NCBI GenBank assembly: GCA_963663395.1
Contig: OY760226.1
Span: 1,178,001-1,242,000, forward strand
From: Azophilus sp963663395
GTDB taxonomy: Bacteria > Pseudomonadota > Gammaproteobacteria > Pseudomonadales > Azotimanducaceae
Direction: 5' to 3'
DNA: 64,000 nucleotides
Below the pieces are notes generated by a model, which did not search any database, was not told the DNA's origin, and saw nothing but the letters and a program-made list of their open reading frames with translations. The stretch's first letter is position 1. The number at the start of each line of letters is the position of its first letter. A program made the translations under genes and the position numbers. Shown piece after piece: positions 54,410 through 62,040 of this stretch.

Positions 54410-55035
54410 CGCAGCACCTTCTGCGCCGCGGGCCGCGAGCGGTAGCGTTCATCCCAGGCGCGGAGCCGGGGACGGTCACCGAACAGGTGCGCGTCCACGA
54501 AGCGCAGGAATTGCAGGGACGCCTGCAGCGTACAGTCGCCGATCGACACCGCCTCGCCCGTCATGAGCGGGCGACCGTCCCCCAGGAGATTCTCCAGGTA
54601 ATCGAGCGGGACCTGCAGGTCGTCCTCCAACTGCGCGGCTTTCTCCGGGTCGGGCGGGAGCCCGAGCGGCGATTTCTTCGCGTGTACATAGGCGGCCATC
54701 GGCCCCGAGACGCGCAGGTCGATGATGCGTTCCACGTCCCTTGCCCTGCCACGGGCCACGGAATCCCCGTCGAGCAACGCGCCTGCCGCGAACCGGTCTT
54801 CGAGGTACTCGATGATCGCCAGCGACTCGACAAGGTGGGATCCGTCATCGAGTTCCAGTACGGGCAGCGTGCCGAAAGGGTTCCTGGCCAGGTGTTCGGG
54901 CTCGCGGTGCCTGCCCTTCAGCGTGTTGACCACCACCTGCTCGATGCCCATGTCCGTGCCGAGTTCGGCGCGCTCGGCGATGTAGAGCATGACCTTGGTA
55001 GGGTTCGGCGCCAGCGGCACCATGTAGAGTTTCAC
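54403..55035 (-). CDS. Glutathione S-transferase
   Basis: 210 residues from GTG 55035, with GGAGGGA placed 6 bases upstream. The N-terminal thioredoxin-like domain is VKLYMVPLAPNPTKVMLYIA, with PEHLARNPFGTLPVLELDDG and LVESLAIIEYLED as the GSH-binding core. The helical C-terminal domain has MTGEAVSIGDCTLQASLQFL. It is cytosolic and operonic with the nitrilase gene. Confidence 0.88.
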   Translation of the reverse strand: MKLYMVPLAPNPTKVMLYIAERAELGTDMGIEQVVVNTLKGRHREPEHLARNPFGTLPVLELDDGSHLVESLAIIEYLEDRFAAGALLDGDSVARGRARDVERIIDLRVSGPMAAYVHAKKSPLGLPPDPEKAAQLEDDLQVPLDYLENLLGDGRPLMTGEAVSIGDCTLQASLQFLRFVDAHLFGDRPRLRAWDERYRSRPAAQKVLRW

Positions 55036-55526
55036 TGGATTCCCTCCGCGGGATCGACAGAAATCGCAAAACATCGATACGGATCAGGCGACCCAGGGCT
55101 TTTGTCGATGCCCGGGGGCTTGATCACGCACGGCATCAGTTTATAGCAACAAGACCCATAGGAGTTTTCGCACTGCCGACCGGCGCGCTGACTGAAACCC
55201 CACTGATGGCGACCCAATCATAGGTCGAGCGAAGCATTGTCCATTTCTTCCAATGCATGGTCCGAAGGATGTGCCGGGCATGTGCCGGGCATGCGCGGGC
55301 TGTCAATTGTCGATTGCTTGTAAGGGACGCCCGACGACTAACGTCATGACCGGTTCTGATCGGTTGATCTCGAACACGTGCTTACAGGAACGGTAAACGC
55401 GGGCGCCGCAGCTTGCGGTCGAGCGGCCGTCAAAAGCGTCGCATCCGGGCAAGCTGACGTCGTAAGGGCAGGAACGGGTCGGCCGTCAAGGGGGTCTAAA
55501 CGAATGACGCTGCCCGAAGTCACGAC
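55036..55526. other. Noncoding stretch before the sulfatase gene
   Basis: No frame here looks like a gene. It holds a short direct repeat GTGCCGGGCAT at 55271-55292 and otherwise ordinary sequence. The promoters of the GST and sulfatase genes must lie here, but I cannot point to a box. Confidence 0.4.
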
Positions 55527-57575
55527 ATGGCCTCCAGGACCTCAGCACACCAGTTCTTGCGGCGAGAGCGCGGCCTCCCGGCAAGCTCCCATGCCGGAAA
55601 CAGCAGGTTTTCCGTACTCCAGTCCACCGGCCTCGGCCTTCCTTCGATTCCGTCGGTACAAGCCGCGTTTCTCGTGGCACTGACATCGCTTGTACTCGGC
55701 GGCGCACCATCCGCGCATGGGGGAGCATCGGCCAATGCGCCCAACATCGTTGTGATTACGGTCGACGGATTGGGCATGGCGGATCTCGGCTACAACGGAG
55801 CCATTGACATCGAAACACCGAAAATCGACCGACTTGCCGCTGCAGGCACGGTTTTCACCAACGCCTATACGACGACGTCACGTTCCAGCCCTGCTCGGGC
55901 CGGGCTCCTGACCGGTCGGCATCCAGCTCGATTCGGACTCGAGGAGGACCTCGCGCTCGCATGGCTCGACGCGGAACAGGCACTCCCGGCCTCGGAACGA
56001 ACCATTGCGCGGCATCTGCGCCAGGCGGGCTACCGCACCGGACTGGTCGGCAAGTGGCATCTGGGAGCCGAAGAGCGCCGGGTGCCGCTGGAGCGAGGCT
56101 TCGACTACTTCTTCGGATTCATCGGCCGGGGCCACGACTATTGGCACACGGATGCAAACGCCTTGGCGGACGAATACCTCATTCCCCTCGTCGAGAACCA
56201 CCGCAACGTGCGCCTCGACGGCTACCTGACGAATGTCCTGACGGACAAGGCCATCGAATTCGTGAACGATTCCGGAACTGCGCCGTTCTTCCTGCAACTG
56301 ACGTTCAATGCGCCGCAAAGGCCTCTGGACGCGCCCCGCGAACTGCTGGCGAAGTACGCGGGTGTTCAAGATGCCCCCCGACGATCCTACCTGGCAATGG
56401 TAGACGCCTTGGACAACAACATCGGACGCATCCTCGATGCCCTTGACGCGGCGGGCATCCTGGATGCGACGCTGATTTTCCTCACACGTGATCACGTCGC
56501 GGCACCGCCAGCGGACAACGGCGGACTACGCGGCGGCGGGTTCCACGAGGGCGCCATCCGAGTGCCGTTCGTGGCGTCCTGGCCGTCGAGATGGCCGAGC
56601 GGAAGCACCTTTCAGCACACGGCGTCGACACTGGACATCGCCGCAACGATTCTCGCCGCAGCCGGTGCGACACCCTCCGCATCCCACCCCGCTCTGGACG
56701 GCGTGAACCTCGATCCGTTCCTGCGCGGAGAACGGACCGATGCTCCTCACGAAGCATTGTTCTGGCGACGTTCCACGACTGGGGGCTACGCGGTCCGCCG
56801 GGGGAACATGAAGCTCGTGCGCAATCGACGGGGCGATCCGCCGGCCCTGTTCGATCTCGCCGCCGATCCGGGAGAGACGGTAAACAGGCTGGCCGGCGAT
56901 TCGGAAACGGCGAACGAGATCGCTGCGCTCTGGAACACCTGGAATGCGGACAACACCGACGGCAATCTGTACACCGCCGCCGACACCTACGAAGCCAACC
57001 GGCGCCAGTACTTCGAAGACTACGAAGCAGAGCGGCTGCGTGATGCGCAGAGCCAGACCATGCGCATCGAGGCGTTCGAGGAATCCGGAGAAGCGGGCGA
57101 GGCGACGTCTGGGATCGAGGCCGGAGTCAAGCCGGTCGCGACCACGACCGAGCCGCTGCCGCCGCCGGTCAACACGCCCAACGTGATCATCATCACCGCC
57201 GATGACCTCGGCTACGCGGATCTCGGATTCACTGGCGCAACGGAAATTTCAACGCCGGGAATCGACCGTCTCGCCCGCGAAGGCGTCGTCTTTACCAACG
57301 CCTACACCACGCACACCGTGTGCAGTCCTTCCCGGGCTGCGCTGATCACTGGACGCCATGGGTCGCGATTCCGACTCGAGTCGAACCTCGGCTTCGAACC
57401 ATTCGACGAGTTACAGGGACTGACGACATCGGAGACCACCGTGGCCCGGCATCTGCAGACGGCGGGTTACCGCACGGGCATCATCGGCAAGTGGCACCTC
57501 GGGGGGTCGCAGCCATTCAACCCGAGACAGCGCGGATTCGGAACGTTTTTCGGGTTTCTCGGTGGCGGCCATTAG
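55527..57575 (+). CDS. Double sulfatase, 5' part up to an in-frame amber codon
   Basis: 682 residues before TAG 57573-57575. A hydrophobic segment at about 44-63 (AAFLVALTSLVLGGAPSAHG) suggests export. Sulfatase domain 1 has the formylglycine-type site SSPARAGLLTG (serine-type) but a weakened metal site (VDGLGMADLG where DD is expected; RDH for the later SDH). A linker with an acidic stretch follows. Domain 2 starts with ITADDLGYADLG and the cysteine-type site CSPSRAALITG, both intact. The frame stops at GGGH-TAG, where domain 1 has GRGHDYW. The same frame continues without further stops to 59441. Confidence 0.85.
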   Translation: MASRTSAHQFLRRERGLPASSHAGNSRFSVLQSTGLGLPSIPSVQAAFLVALTSLVLGGAPSAHGGASANAPNIVVITVDGLGMADLGYNGAIDIETPKIDRLAAAGTVFTNAYTTTSRSSPARAGLLTGRHPARFGLEEDLALAWLDAEQALPASERTIARHLRQAGYRTGLVGKWHLGAEERRVPLERGFDYFFGFIGRGHDYWHTDANALADEYLIPLVENHRNVRLDGYLTNVLTDKAIEFVNDSGTAPFFLQLTFNAPQRPLDAPRELLAKYAGVQDAPRRSYLAMVDALDNNIGRILDALDAAGILDATLIFLTRDHVAAPPADNGGLRGGGFHEGAIRVPFVASWPSRWPSGSTFQHTASTLDIAATILAAAGATPSASHPALDGVNLDPFLRGERTDAPHEALFWRRSTTGGYAVRRGNMKLVRNRRGDPPALFDLAADPGETVNRLAGDSETANEIAALWNTWNADNTDGNLYTAADTYEANRRQYFEDYEAERLRDAQSQTMRIEAFEESGEAGEATSGIEAGVKPVATTTEPLPPPVNTPNVIIITADDLGYADLGFTGATEISTPGIDRLAREGVVFTNAYTTHTVCSPSRAALITGRHGSRFRLESNLGFEPFDELQGLTTSETTVARHLQTAGYRTGIIGKWHLGGSQPFNPRQRGFGTFFGFLGGGH

Positions 57576-57623
57576 TACTGGCAGACCGACGCGGGGAAGG
57601 CGGGAACAGAACATTCCGCCCCG

Positions 57624-59441
57624 TTGATCGACGATGTCACCAGCCACCACCTTGACGGTGCCTACCTCACTTCGGCCTTTTCCGATCGGGCCGTCGAATT
57701 CGTGCAGGCCGCGCGTGACCGTCCCTTCTTCCTCTACCTGCCATACAACGCCCCTCATGGGCCGATTGAGGCGCCCGCTTCGCTTGTCGCGAAATACGAC
57801 CATGTGGCGAACAGTCGTCGCCGGACGTACCTGGCGATGGTGGATGCCATGGACACCGGCGTGGGGCAATTGCTCGATGCCCTGGAACGAGAAGGCCTGC
57901 GCGACAATACTCTGATCTTCTTCCTGTCGGACCATGGGGCTCCCTTGAAGCAAGGGGGCGACAACGGCGTGTTCAGCGGCGGCAAGTCAAGCCTCTCCGA
58001 GGGCGGCTTGCGCGTCCCGTTCGTCGCATCCTGGCCTGCGCGATGGCCGCGAGCGGCGACGTTCGATCCGATCGTCTCTTCGCTCGATATCGCCGCCACT
58101 GCCATGGCGATGGCATCGGCTTCCGTTGGCGGCGCCGCACCCCTCGACGGCGCCAACCTCGATCCCTTCGTTCGCGGCGAGAGAACCGATGTTCCCCATG
58201 ACGCGCTGTTCTGGCGCAAGTCCAATACCGGAAGCTACGCGGCTCGGTCGGGCGACATGAAGCTCGTAAAGGACGGCGGCGAACCGAGGCTTTACAACGT
58301 CGCCGACGACCCGGGTGAAACGAACGACTTGCTCCCCGGCGACGCGGACATCGCCAACCGCCTGGCGACCTTGTGGAATGCCTGGAACGAACACAACCTT
58401 GACGGATCGATTTCGAAAGGCATGGGGTACTACGCCAGTCGCAGGAAGGAACGCCTTGTTGAAATAGCCGCCGAGACCCGCGATGGGGCAGTCGGACAGC
58501 GGTTCGAAATCGAGGTCTTCGAGGGTCCGGCGGCGGAGACTACCGAGGTCGAACCGCCCAACGTTGCCTCGACCCACGCCAATGGCATGGCCGACAACCG
58601 CTATCCCACCGGCCCCTGGTCCGAAAGCGAAATGCGGCCGACGGCCAACGCCCTCGCACGCGATGTGTTCCCGTACGCCCGGCCCGGGCTGGACACGCCT
58701 GGCGCCGCAGGCGGTCGTTTGGACGTCGTCCTCGAAAACCGTGTCGCGGCGACGCCAACCAGCGGCGGTTTACCCGCGGCAATCCCCGACGCAATGCTCC
58801 GCGCCCGCATCGCGGCCGCCCTTCGCAAGCCACCGGGAGCCGTTGTCGGCGAGCGCGATCTGGCGGCGCTGCGGGTCTTGAACCTGAGCGGTGCCGGCAT
58901 CCGCGACCCTTCCGGTCTCGACTTCGCCGTGAACCTGACGGGTCTGGACCTGAGCTGGAACCCGTTGGCGGACTTGCGGATCCTGCAGGCTCTGCCGTCG
59001 CTAGAAACCCTGAAGCTCGACGGCATGGCGGTCGATCCGTGGCAGCTTGCGCCGATGACCTGGCTCAGGCGACTGTCGCTACGTGACAACGGCCTTTACG
59101 ACGTCGCCGCGCTTGCGCCGCTTACCGAACTCGTCGTGCTGGACATCGGCAACAACGAGGTGGGGGATCTATACACACTTGTCGGCCTCACTCAGCTCGA
59201 GGAACTGCGTGCCGACAGGAACCGGATCACGGACTTGGCGGCGCTGTCATCGCTGCCCCGCCTCATGGTGCTGGACATCGGCGACAACGAGGTAGGGGAT
59301 CTATACCCACTCATCGGCCTCACTCAGCTCGAGGAACTGCGTGCCGACGGGAACCGGATCACGGACGTGGCAGCGCTGTCATCACTGCCCCGCCTTGTGG
59401 TGCTGGACGTGCGCGCCAACCCCGTCGGCGGTCCGCAGTAG
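57624..59441 (+). CDS. Double sulfatase, 3' part: rest of sulfatase domain 2 plus leucine-rich repeats
   Basis: 605 residues from TTG 57624, though the frame is open from 57576 (YWQTDAGKAG). It completes sulfatase domain 2: FFLYLPYNAPHGPIEAP, LIFFLSDHGAPLKQGGDNGV, then LREGGLRVPF-like SEGGLRVPFVASWPARWP. The C-terminus is a leucine-rich repeat domain of SDS22 type (LRVLNLSGAGIRDPSGL to LVVLDVRANPVGG). It is in phase with the upstream part, so it is one broken gene of about 1304 codons, or one read through at UAG. It would act on sulfated polysaccharides outside the cytoplasm. Confidence 0.8.
   Translation: MIDDVTSHHLDGAYLTSAFSDRAVEFVQAARDRPFFLYLPYNAPHGPIEAPASLVAKYDHVANSRRRTYLAMVDAMDTGVGQLLDALEREGLRDNTLIFFLSDHGAPLKQGGDNGVFSGGKSSLSEGGLRVPFVASWPARWPRAATFDPIVSSLDIAATAMAMASASVGGAAPLDGANLDPFVRGERTDVPHDALFWRKSNTGSYAARSGDMKLVKDGGEPRLYNVADDPGETNDLLPGDADIANRLATLWNAWNEHNLDGSISKGMGYYASRRKERLVEIAAETRDGAVGQRFEIEVFEGPAAETTEVEPPNVASTHANGMADNRYPTGPWSESEMRPTANALARDVFPYARPGLDTPGAAGGRLDVVLENRVAATPTSGGLPAAIPDAMLRARIAAALRKPPGAVVGERDLAALRVLNLSGAGIRDPSGLDFAVNLTGLDLSWNPLADLRILQALPSLETLKLDGMAVDPWQLAPMTWLRRLSLRDNGLYDVAALAPLTELVVLDIGNNEVGDLYTLVGLTQLEELRADRNRITDLAALSSLPRLMVLDIGDNEVGDLYPLIGLTQLEELRADGNRITDVAALSSLPRLVVLDVRANPVGGPQ
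59139..59402 (+). repeat. 132-bp tandem duplication of two leucine-rich repeats
   Basis: Units 59139-59270 and 59271-59402 are over 90% identical by eye and each encodes two 22-residue LRRs (LDIGNNEVGDLY..., LEELRADRNRITDL...). The duplication is recent and in frame. Confidence 0.88.
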
Positions 59442-59467
59442 CTCGGCGGAGGCTGGCGCGGGGCTCG

Positions 59468-60331
59468 TTACTCCTGCAGGGTCGGGCCGGTTCCGGCAAC
59501 GCGGGTCTGGCGCATTCTGCGGCGCCAGCGGTCGGCGTCGTAGCCGTTGCCGCGATGCAGCAGGCAGCGATTGTCCCAGATCAGGGTGTCGCCGACTCTC
59601 CACCGATGCGTATGGGTGTCTTCCGGCGCGGTGGCACGCTCCAGCAGATCATCGAGTAGCTGCCGGCTCTCAATCCCCGGCCAGCCGACGATGGACCGTG
59701 CATGGGAGCCGACGTAGTAGTTCTTCAGACCGTTTCCCGGGTTCGTCCGTACGAGCCTGTGCTCAACCGGCGGCAGGGAGGCGGCGTGGTTCGGGTCGAC
59801 GGGCGCGACCTGTGTGCGGGAAAAGACGTAGTCGTGGATCGCGTGGAGCGGATCGATCAACGCCTGCAGGTCCGCCGGCAGCCCCGCATAGGCGTGGCGC
59901 ATGCTCACGAAGCTTGTCTCGCCGCCCTCTCCCGGCACCTCGTAGGCATGGGTGATGGTGACGAACGAGGGCACGTGCCGGAACGAGGAATCCGAGTGCC
60001 ACATTTCGTTGCCGGTCTGGTAGCGGGTTCGGGCGTGCCCGCTGCCCTGCACGCTGCCGCGATCGTCGACGTTGCCGACGGTACCGAACCAGACCACCTT
60101 GCCGGTCTTGCCGAGGGTGACGTGCTCCGCCTCCGGTTCGCCCAGCCGGCGGGTGAACGCAAGTTGGGCCTGGTCGGTCATCGGCTGCTCCGGAAAGCAG
60201 AGCAACGAGAAGGTGTCGATCGCTTCGCGAATCGCATCCAGAGTATCCGCGGAAAACTCCGTAGTCAGGTCGACACCGGTGACCCGGGCGCCGAAGGGTG
60301 CCGTCAGCGGCTCGATATGGAGCAAGCTCAT
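59468..60331 (-). CDS. TauD/TfdA family 2-oxoglutarate-dependent dioxygenase
   Basis: 287 residues from ATG 60331 (MSLLHIEPLTAPFGARVTGV). The Fe(II) triad is H112-x-D114 (MWHSDSSF) and H259 (CLLHRGNGYD), with the 2-oxoglutarate-binding arginine near RRMRQTRV. The family splits sulfonates, sulfates or aryloxy acids; the substrate is unknown. It is convergent with the sulfatase gene, 26 bp apart. A sulfur-scavenging role next to a sulfatase is an inference. Confidence 0.88.
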   Translation of the reverse strand: MSLLHIEPLTAPFGARVTGVDLTTEFSADTLDAIREAIDTFSLLCFPEQPMTDQAQLAFTRRLGEPEAEHVTLGKTGKVVWFGTVGNVDDRGSVQGSGHARTRYQTGNEMWHSDSSFRHVPSFVTITHAYEVPGEGGETSFVSMRHAYAGLPADLQALIDPLHAIHDYVFSRTQVAPVDPNHAASLPPVEHRLVRTNPGNGLKNYYVGSHARSIVGWPGIESRQLLDDLLERATAPEDTHTHRWRVGDTLIWDNRCLLHRGNGYDADRWRRRMRQTRVAGTGPTLQE

Positions 60332-60491
60332 TCGACATCTCCGGATCCGGTACCGGCTTTCATTCTGTCGACAACTTGTATGTCCGGCCTGGGTTCGAGG
60401 ATTGTACGCAAGGCTTGGCTCCGGGTTCGAGGTGCGCCTGGGCCTGTTGTTGCCGGGTGCACGGAGTCGGCTTGATGATCGGATCGGTCGG

Positions 60492-60515
60492 ATCCATAAT
60501 AGATTCAATATGGAT
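60492..60515. promoter_or_regulatory. Operator-like inverted repeat before the toxin-antitoxin pair
   Basis: ATCCATA (60492-60498) and TATGGAT (60509-60515) are perfect 7-bp arms with a 10-base spacer, ending 13 bp before the antitoxin ATG. This is the typical place for autoregulation by a FitAB/VapBC complex. Confidence 0.55.
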
Positions 60516-60528
60516 TCATAACAGAGCC

Positions 60529-60813
60529 ATGCCCAATCTATCGATCAAGAACGTGCCGGAACCCGTTGTCGAGAAACTTCGCGCGCGTGCAGCTGCAAAC
60601 CATCGCTCGCTACAGGGAGAATTGATGGCTCTCGTGTGCCGTGCCGCGGAGGGCGCGAATCAACGGCCCGAGCCCGGGAGTCCGGAACAGTGGGAATCCG
60701 GGTGGAAGTCGGCCGAGCAGGTTCTCGCCAAACACAGGTCGGTCCGGCCCGGGCCGGTTACGAGCGGTCCTCGCGCGGTTGACATCATTCGCATGGAGCG
60801 CGACGCCAGGTGA
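60529..60813 (+). CDS. FitA/VapB-type antitoxin (ribbon-helix-helix)
   Basis: 94 residues from ATG 60529. The FitA/Arc-like N-terminus is PNLSIKNVPEPVVEKLRARA and AANHRSLQGELMALVCRAAE, a ribbon-helix-helix DNA-binding domain. The C-terminal tail (VRPGPVTSGPRAVDIIRMER) should neutralise the toxin. The stop overlaps the toxin GTG by 3 bases. Confidence 0.85.
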   Translation: MPNLSIKNVPEPVVEKLRARAAANHRSLQGELMALVCRAAEGANQRPEPGSPEQWESGWKSAEQVLAKHRSVRPGPVTSGPRAVDIIRMERDAR

Positions 60814-61235
60814 GTGAACCCATCGTTGCCGAACCCCGCAGCGCTTACCGGCAACTGCCGCCCATTGTCGTCGACTGCAGCGTGCTGGCCGCGTTGCTTT
60901 TCGATGAGCCGGAGGGGAACAGCGCCGCCAGGGTGCTCGCGGGCAAATCGATTTTCGCTCCGTGGCTGATCGATCACGAGATAATCAGCGTGGGCCTGAA
61001 AAAAGCCAGGTCCGGGCAGGACGACGTGGCAAGCCAGGGCCTCGAAGCCCTTGCCCAAATCAGCTTGACCCGCCGGACAACCAACGGCATGGCACAGTGG
61101 CAACTGGCCAGGCAGGAAAACCTCTCGGCATACGATGCTGCCTACCTGCAACTGGCGGTCGAGTTGAACGCACCCCTGGCGACCTATGATCAGGCGCTGG
61201 GGGCCGCAGCGGAACGAGTGCTTGGCGGACGATAG
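60810..61235 (+). CDS. VapC-type PIN-domain ribonuclease toxin
   Basis: 141 residues from GTG 60810. PIN acidic residues D22 (IVVDCSVLAALL), E57 (LIDHEIIS), D109 (LSAYDAAYLQLA) and D127 (ATYDQAL) are all present, so it is likely active. It cleaves RNA when released from the antitoxin. It has an N-terminal extension of about 15 residues. In contrast to the pair near 8.7-9.0 kb, this module is intact. Confidence 0.85.
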   Translation: MSEPIVAEPRSAYRQLPPIVVDCSVLAALLFDEPEGNSAARVLAGKSIFAPWLIDHEIISVGLKKARSGQDDVASQGLEALAQISLTRRTTNGMAQWQLARQENLSAYDAAYLQLAVELNAPLATYDQALGAAAERVLGGR

Positions 61236-61257
61236 CGAAGTTGTCGACAGCGCTTAC

Positions 61258-62040
61258 TTATCGCCCCCTCCAGACCGGGTCCCGCTTCTCGGTGAATGCG
61301 CGCGATCCCTCGTCCAGGTCTTCGCTGTCGTACAGGCGATCGACTGTTGCAAACTGCCGCTTTGTGACTCGGTTCAGCGCATCCTGGAAACGCATGCTTT
61401 CTGCTTCGCGGGCCACTTCCTTGATCGCGGCGAAAACGAGCGGTGGGCCGTCTGCAAGCGCTCGGGCCAGGTCCCAGGCGCGATTCATCAGATCATCCGG
61501 TTCCAGTATCTCGTTGACGATGCCCCAGCGTTGCGCCTCCTCGGCGTCCATCCAGCGGCCGGTCAGCAGCAGCTCCATGGCTACGTGATACGGCATGCGC
61601 TTCGGCAGCTTGATGGTGGCGGCATCGGCGATTGTGCCGGCGTGAATCTCGGGAAGCGCGAACCGCGCCGTATTGGAGGCGAGAATCAGGTCGCAGGAGA
61701 GCGCCAGTTCGAAGCCTCCGCCGACGGCCATGCCGTTCACGGCCGCGATCAGCGGCTTGTTCAGATCCGGCAGTTCCTGCATTCCTCCGAATCCGCCTGC
61801 GCCGTAGTCGCCGTCCACCGCATCGCCCCCGGCGGCGGCCTTGAGATCCCAGCCGGCGCTGAAGAACCGGTCGCCGCCACCGGTGACGATGGCTACGCGC
61901 AGGTCCGGGTCGTCGCGAAATGCCTTGAACGTGGCGCCCATGATCCGGCTGGTGGCCAGATCGATGGCGTTGGCCTTGGGGCGGTCAAGGGTCACCTCGA
62001 TCACGGAGCCCTCGCGGCGGGTTCTGACGACATCGTTCAT
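61258..62040 (-). CDS. Enoyl-CoA hydratase/isomerase family (CaiD-like crotonobetainyl-CoA hydratase)
   Basis: 260 residues. Crotonase fold: EVTLDRPKANAIDLATSRIM, FFSAGWDLKAAAGG (oxyanion hole), NGMAVGGGFELALSCDLILA and ALPEIHAGTIADAATIKLPK. The oxyanion-hole and PEIHAGTIADA-type sequences are close to CaiD-like hydratases as I recall them. It overlaps the acyl-CoA synthetase stop (ATGA), so the two form an operon. Together they could activate and hydrate carnitine or a similar betaine acyl-CoA. Confidence 0.85.
   Translation of the reverse strand: MNDVVRTRREGSVIEVTLDRPKANAIDLATSRIMGATFKAFRDDPDLRVAIVTGGGDRFFSAGWDLKAAAGGDAVDGDYGAGGFGGMQELPDLNKPLIAAVNGMAVGGGFELALSCDLILASNTARFALPEIHAGTIADAATIKLPKRMPYHVAMELLLTGRWMDAEEAQRWGIVNEILEPDDLMNRAWDLARALADGPPLVFAAIKEVAREAESMRFQDALNRVTKRQFATVDRLYDSEDLDEGSRAFTEKRDPVWRGR

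Noticed and set aside
57573..57575. UAG in the sulfatase as pyrrolysine
   Set aside because: Sulfatases are not known to use it, no pyl gene is in the window, and the matching position in domain 1 is Asp. A mutation or base error is simpler.
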